Assembly: GCF_047495875.1 (NCBI RefSeq)
Contig: NC_092497.1
Location: 77,709,249 to 77,773,248 of the forward strand
Direction of reading: 5' to 3'
Origin: Pithys albifrons albifrons
Lineage: Eukaryota; Chordata; Aves; Passeriformes; Thamnophilidae
Length of the DNA stretch: 64,000 nt
Part shown: positions 58,748 through 64,000 of the stretch, piece after piece
How the letters are laid out: each line of letters opens with the position of its first letter
Numbering within the stretch: the stretch's first letter is position 1
Translations under genes and position numbers: made by a program
Notes under the pieces: model-generated
Told to the model about the DNA's origin: nothing
The model's input: only the letters and a program-made list of their open reading frames with translations
The model's database searches: none

Positions 58748-59376
58748 AGACAAATTATTACTATCTTTTTCCTCATTCCCTGCTTTTATTGATTGACTTA
58801 TTTAACAAAGTCAGAAGGAATCCTTTTTTAATAGCTTTTAACTGACCAACATAATTTTTATGGTTGCCATATTCATAAGAATATAGACAGAAAATACATA
58901 CTGAGTTTTAAGACAGTTTAAAGTTCTTTTACCACCTAATTTCATCAATACTGCATTTCAAAATTGCACTGATGTTGATAAAAAGCCAGTTATGTCTTGA
59001 GAGACTTTTTTCCCCTTTCTCACACGGACCTTAGAAATATTGACTAAAAAATCTGCTGTGTTTCTTCTCAAGAAGATGGAGTATTGAGAACTATTGCCCT
59101 CTTTTTATTATTAGAGAAGAAGAAAAAATAATAGGCATGGTCTTTTTGATAATTGTACTGTCTTTTAAAAAGAATTTCACTTATGAAAAGTGGACATGTG
59201 GCCAGGCTAAGGTTCACTGCTTTAGAAAACTTTGTCAATGTAATACTAATATAGTTCTTTGTTATGTGATGATTCAGAGAGGATTTATCATGAAAGGCTG
59301 TATTAGTTAGAATGAAAAATCCTTGGCAAGAAAATAGCTAAAGGAGGAATTCATCTTTCAACATCATGCATCTGTC
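58748..59376. other. AT-rich sequence, nothing recognised
   Basis: Non-coding AT-rich DNA up to the next LTR. No repeat recognised. Confidence 0.5.
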
Positions 59377-60092
59377 TATCCTAGTTCAGCAGGCGGGACC
59401 AGTTTATCACTGTGTGGGTGTGACCAAGGCTATGTATTCTACAACTTCTATAAAAAAATTCCCATGAACTGGTAACAATGGACCATTTGCAGCAGCTGCG
59501 TGGGACACACCTGACCCCTCAGGATTTAAGCTAGGTGTTAAACAAGCCTGTGAGATAGGAACTTAACAACTCCCCTCCAGGAAGTCGTTAGCACCTCCAC
59601 ACTCATTCTGTTGTGTCATGGCTGCTAATGGGTACTCAACATTTCCAAAAACACCCCATGACTCACAGAGTCAGATCTCCCTGCCCTGGGAGAGGTACTG
59701 GATGTTCTCACCTGAACCTTAGGGTATACAATCTTGTGGCTTGGAGACCTCTGGGGACCACTTGTTGGATCCAGAGGACCAGAATCTTGACAGGACTGCA
59801 ACGGCCACTCTTGACCAGAGTGGTGTTACCATCATCTGCACCAACAGTTTTTTGCCTTCCTTTTATTTTTGGACTCAAGGAAACAACGTGGGGCTCAGCA
59901 GAGGGGCTAATAAAAACCATTGTGTTTATGCCCCAGGATGCTGGGTTATACTTCTGGGTTTTGTGAGTTAAAAACAATTTCTCTTTGTGTCATTGCATTT
60001 GTTGTAATATTTTTATTAATTTGTAACTCTGACTTGGAATTTCTCTTGAGCTGGGTTCATTTCTCCTGTTGGTTTACCTTTAAACCAGCACA
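59377..60092 (+). mobile_element. Solo LTR, family B, copy 5 (older)
   Basis: It starts TATCCTAGTTCAGCAGG (the first G of TGTCCTAG is lost) and ends TAAACCAGCACA, 716 bp. The flanks CTGTC (59372-59376) and TTGTC (60093-60097) match at four of five bases. It is most like the copy at 19674, with the block ctgacccctcaggattta and the gccccaggatgctgggttatact segment in common. No internal region is attached. Confidence 0.85.
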
Positions 60093-60097
60093 TTGTC

Positions 60098-63000
60098 ATA
60101 ATGTGAAAAAAAGTTCTATGGTGTTTTTACTCTCTGATGAAATTGCTGCTGGTATCAAGGCCACAACCAGTCATACATGATAATGTGAGTGGTCCTTGTA
60201 GGGCTATAACAGTGAAGTGAAGTGAACATGGAACTGCTTGGTACAACATCTGATTTGTTGACCATTATGGGAGCACATATATGCCTCTGAAAGGGGGTGG
60301 GAACTTGTTTAAATAAGAAGCACAATTGTTCCACAAATCAGCTTGCTTCTTCACAGGGCATGTGCAGTAATCAACTCCTCCTACAGCAGTCTTGCTTGCT
60401 ATTGGGATATAGAGTTTTCCAGGCAGTCCCTCGCTTCTGGTTACCTTCATCTGTGCCTCCAAGCTTATGTTTTAAACTGACCCCAATATCTCCCCATTTT
60501 TTTTTGTTTTAATGAACAGGTTATGGGCAGTATTACAAGTATCATAAGCAATACAATACAAATCAAAATACTACCCCCTTTTTTTTCAATATGAACAATC
60601 TGAAAGCGGTTCTCTTCAGTGTCTATCCTCATGAATCCTTTATTTAAACTAACCTCCTAAAATCTTTATTAATCTGACCTCTTCTTTGAGCAAGCAACTT
60701 TAATTAAATCAATCACTTTGATGACTCCAGGGTATATGTTTCCTAACATCAGGTTTTTCATCTGGGGGGTTTTAATGCACAAGTTGTTCCTAAAATCTGT
60801 ATTCAATCTGATTGTTTCTGCAAATGAATGACCCTGATTCACCTAAGATTATGTGTCTCTTGACCGTTATCTGAAGGTGTTTATGTACAGAGGTAAAGTG
60901 ATCATGCATTTTGAGGCCTGTGTATCCGCAGTTACATGTTCACACACTCACATGTTTTACACACATTCAAAGGGTGCCCTTTTCAGTCACACATTCATGC
61001 AATTGAACTTGGAATTTTGCTTTGATTCCTGTGGTCCTGATTGACAAATATTTGACTGTATGTTTCTTTTGACCTTTGAATTGCTGAGGAATGACAACCT
61101 AAACAAAAGAACTTGAGAAAACATAAGCATATCCCTTCTCCCATATTCAATTTAAAATTCAAAACATATAATTTCTTCATAAATATTCTGTGGATGAGAA
61201 GCAATCCTAGGCTTCTCCTCTTTTTTTTTTTTTTTTGACTGGTATGTGATGAGGCATTACTCGATGTGTCTTGGTGTCAGCTTTCTGTGAGGAATTCAGC
61301 ACCTTTCTGTAAAACTTAGCAAAAGCTATTGCAAGTTATATGAAGGCTTAATTTTGGTTTGCAAGGCCAGAAACACCCAAACCAACTATAAAGGGCCTTG
61401 ATGTCTTGAGTTTGAAATGTGTAACAATAAAAGAAAGACTCAAAATATTTCTAAAAACTAATCCTGGAAATAGTGACAGGTTGCTGTGAATGCAAAATGG
61501 TTATTGTAAAGTACAAACCATGAAGTTATAAATGCTTGAAAGAACACACCTGGAAGGTTGTAATGTAGCTTGTTAATTCGATGCTTTTTATCTGTTCATT
61601 ACTTTCAATTTGAATTTTGTTCCTTAGTACTTTCCAAAAGGTTTTCTGCAGCTCCTACAACCCAGTGTCTTTCAAGCATTCAGATATTTATCCAATTTAT
61701 AGGTGTGTCTTTAAGAACAAGACTAATGCTGAAATATTAGGAACCAGTTTATAGGTGTTGCAAAACTATACCTTTGATATTAATATACAGAAACTTATTG
61801 AAACACAAGAAAACTCTAACTATTTCATCAATGTTTTCCAAAAGCCTGCTGATCTTGTCATGTCTCTATACAATATTTTAAGTTGGGCCATTTCTTCTTG
61901 TGCTGTGAGCTAAGATAAAGGATTTGTTATCTACTAAATTCCTTGAAACCAAGGACTGTTTTTGCAAAGGTTGTACATGTGTGTTTTTCTGTACCATGAC
62001 TTGTGCAAGATAAAGTGAAACAATGAATACAGTTCACAAGTGATTAGAAGATAAATATAATGATGCTGTTTTAAAGTACAACTGTTAGAATATAGGTTGA
62101 AAAATAACATATGGAGAGGTGACATGTTTGCAGTTTACAGGAAAAATTCTCATCTTTTAGGGTATTATATGTGCTCTTTCCTTTTGTTTACCTTTAATAT
62201 TAGTTAACAAAGGACTACTTTATCTCATGATATCTTGGTGAATTTGAAGAGGTGTTTTATCAATCATTAGCCAAATGATTATTCATAATGAGTTATTACC
62301 ACCTTATTTGAAAGCGTTGCCACCTGGTAATGATCTGTGAGATTCTTAGTTTGTTCTATGGGGTAGCTATTGATGGAAAACAAAAAGAATCATTAGCAAA
62401 ACATTATAAACTGTTGTTTGAAATATCTACATTTAGTATTTAGCTTTCAATCCATTATGAGGTTACAAGGCGTAATAGCATATGAATTTTTATTTTTTCA
62501 TTTATGGATATGGTGCAGAAAGGAGGTGCTAACCTTCATTTTTAGAACAAGGATAATTCTGTTTGACAATGACAGCTGGTAAATAGAATTTTGCTTATAA
62601 CATTCAGCAAACCTTAGTGCAAACATAATATGCAAATTTATTTGTAAACTTTAGCATGAATTGTACAGGTATAAGGTTATATAAATTATAGAATGACTTG
62701 AGATTTTCAATACATGAGAAAGAGTGTTCTTTGAAATGTTTTCCTTTTGTAGTTTTAGCCTGTAAGGTAGAAATATGAAGTATCTGTTTGATAGTAACAT
62801 ACGCAACTGCAATAGAAGTGACTTGACATGGTGAGCTAAACTTGTTTTTCATAATTCAAAACATATAAATATTGTCACATATTAAAGAAACCTACATTTG
62901 GTACTTTATGAAAGTTTCATAGCAATAATAACACGGTTACCTGTGAATGTAAAGACTTACTCACATAATTCTTATTATGCTCCAATCATGAATTTAAATT

Positions 63001-63369
63001 CTGGAAAAAGCTTAGAATATCTTTGGTTACTAGTTCTTGGATCTGTCCTTTGTCTTTGAGCCTTGGTTCCTGAGGAAATAGAGATTTTAGTGTTGTGTTA
63101 TTTATTTCTCTTAATTTAAGCTGTTAGGTATTGGGGCATTCTCTAGCTTAAAGAATAGGAAGAACAGGATGAAAACAAAAACAGTTCTCAGAATTAATAA
63201 CCACCAAGGGAACCTCTGTGGTTGATACAGCTCTTTCTCTCTTATCTCTTCTAACAACAGCTCTAGCCATTGCATTTCTTCTTTCTTTAGTGTTTCATGG
63301 ATGGTTGTTCTTGCCCTACTTGTAATGAGTTTGCTCCCAGTTTTAAAATGCAGCTGGTTACATTAGGTG
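60098..63369. other. AT-rich sequence, nothing recognised
   Basis: About 3.3 kb, non-coding, with poly-T at 61221-61238. No transposable element or exon recognised. Confidence 0.45.
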
Positions 63370-64000
63370 GGGGGCTCAAGTGTTCCAGCCCTGGGAGATG
63401 CCTGCTTGCACCTTGTGCTGTGGGATGCCCTTTAAGGCAACCTGTGCCTGTGCCTTTTTATCAGTAGCACACCTAGAGCCAGTGTCTGCAATTGCTGACT
63501 GGATGCACGGTTTTTCGGCTTGTCCATGGCTGTGTCTTTCGGTAGCAGCTGCATGTGCCTTGCCCTCCCTCCTGCCTTGGTACCTCTTATTATGGAGGGA
63601 GCAGGTCCCACAGCAAACTGCCTCACTGCGCTGCCGCCATTTTGCTGTGCTGCTGTATCATTAAGGCAGGTTGGCCCCTTGGCTCTCCCCATACAGTGGT
63701 AACAGGGCACTAGCGCTGCTGAATGAGCATACTTGGCACTTCTCTGTTCACAGCAGCGCGCTCTCAGAGGCTTAGCATCTCTGTCCATTGCCATCTCTGC
63801 TCTTTTGTGTGAAACTGGTTGCTGCTGAGGTGTTAGCCTCTGCCTGCTCTCAGCCATGGTCACACAGTTTCCGGAGTGCCCTCAATGCTTTTTGGAGGGC
63901 TTTTTTGAAGACAATATGGCACTTGCCTCTACCCCCATCCTTGTCATGCACTGAGGGAAGAAACAAAGAAATATCACATTGAACAACCCCTGTGGCTGAA
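63370..64000. other. GC-richer block at window end
   Basis: G+C and CpG content rise against the flanks. A 143-residue minus frame (63863-63432) is open, with an Arg/Ala/Gln-rich composition and no domain that I know. A YY1-type motif (AAAATGGCGGC on the minus strand) lies at 63633-63643. It could be an LTR, part of an ERV, or a promoter region with an exon beyond the window. I cannot decide. Confidence 0.35.

Noticed and set aside
63432..63863. 143-codon minus frame as a gene
   Set aside because: No recognisable domain, biased composition, and the alternative plus frames are equally open. Left as an unassigned block.

Overview
This window is vertebrate nuclear DNA, almost certainly from a bird. 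The evidence is a near full-length CR1 LINE ending in the avian (ATTCTATGAT)n tail, several older CR1 fragments, many solo LTRs of avian-type endogenous retroviruses (ERVs), and AT-rich non-coding sequence between them. I recognise no host protein-coding exon, no operon and no CRISPR array. The only long open frames belong to retroelements. I cannot name the species. Roughly a third of the window is recognisable retroelement. This is high for a bird autosome and would fit a repeat-rich compartment such as a W chromosome, or a repeat-rich lineage, but that is inference.

Layout. 1-5.7 kb: an LTR-like fragment at the edge, two copies of LTR family A (720-1565 and 4978-5687), one copy of family B (2410-3188) and an internal gag-pro remnant of an ERV (about 3390-4500, minus). 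5.7-13.9 kb: AT-rich sequence with CR1 fragments at 7.15, 8.9 and 9.3-10.0 kb, and a third family A LTR at 12001-12829. 13.9-20.4 kb: a nested cluster. An old minus-strand provirus (family C LTRs around a gag remnant with two zinc knuckles) was invaded by a complete young non-autonomous ERV (family D, 14277-17038) and carries a family B LTR at its right end. 23.8-24.9 kb: an old LTR (family F) split by a family B LTR. 24.9-32.4 kb: quiet AT-rich DNA.

32.4-36.4 kb: CR1 with ORF1 (SGNH-type esterase domain) and ORF2 (endonuclease plus reverse transcriptase) on the minus strand, broken by one in-frame stop and two frameshifts. It is followed by about 500 bp of pure (TTCC)n. 37-64 kb: mostly AT-rich unique sequence with LTRs at 41.1 (B), 48.9 (C-like), 50.7 (A-like) and 59.4 kb (B), small CR1 pieces at 47.2 and 58.3 kb, and a chimeric SINE at 44.77-45.14 kb. 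The window ends in a GC-richer block from 63.37 kb.

The most notable element is the SINE. Its head is a 72-nt tRNA-Gln(CUG)-like unit, followed by a segment clearly derived from the 5S rRNA internal promoter and a tail of about 200 bp. The last ~95 bp of that tail recur alone at 54.5 kb beside a (GTAT)n microsatellite. The second is the family D ERV. Its two LTRs show no base substitution that I can see, it has a perfect 5-bp target duplication and an 18-nt primer binding site matching the tRNA-Gly(UCC) 3' end, but no gag or pol.
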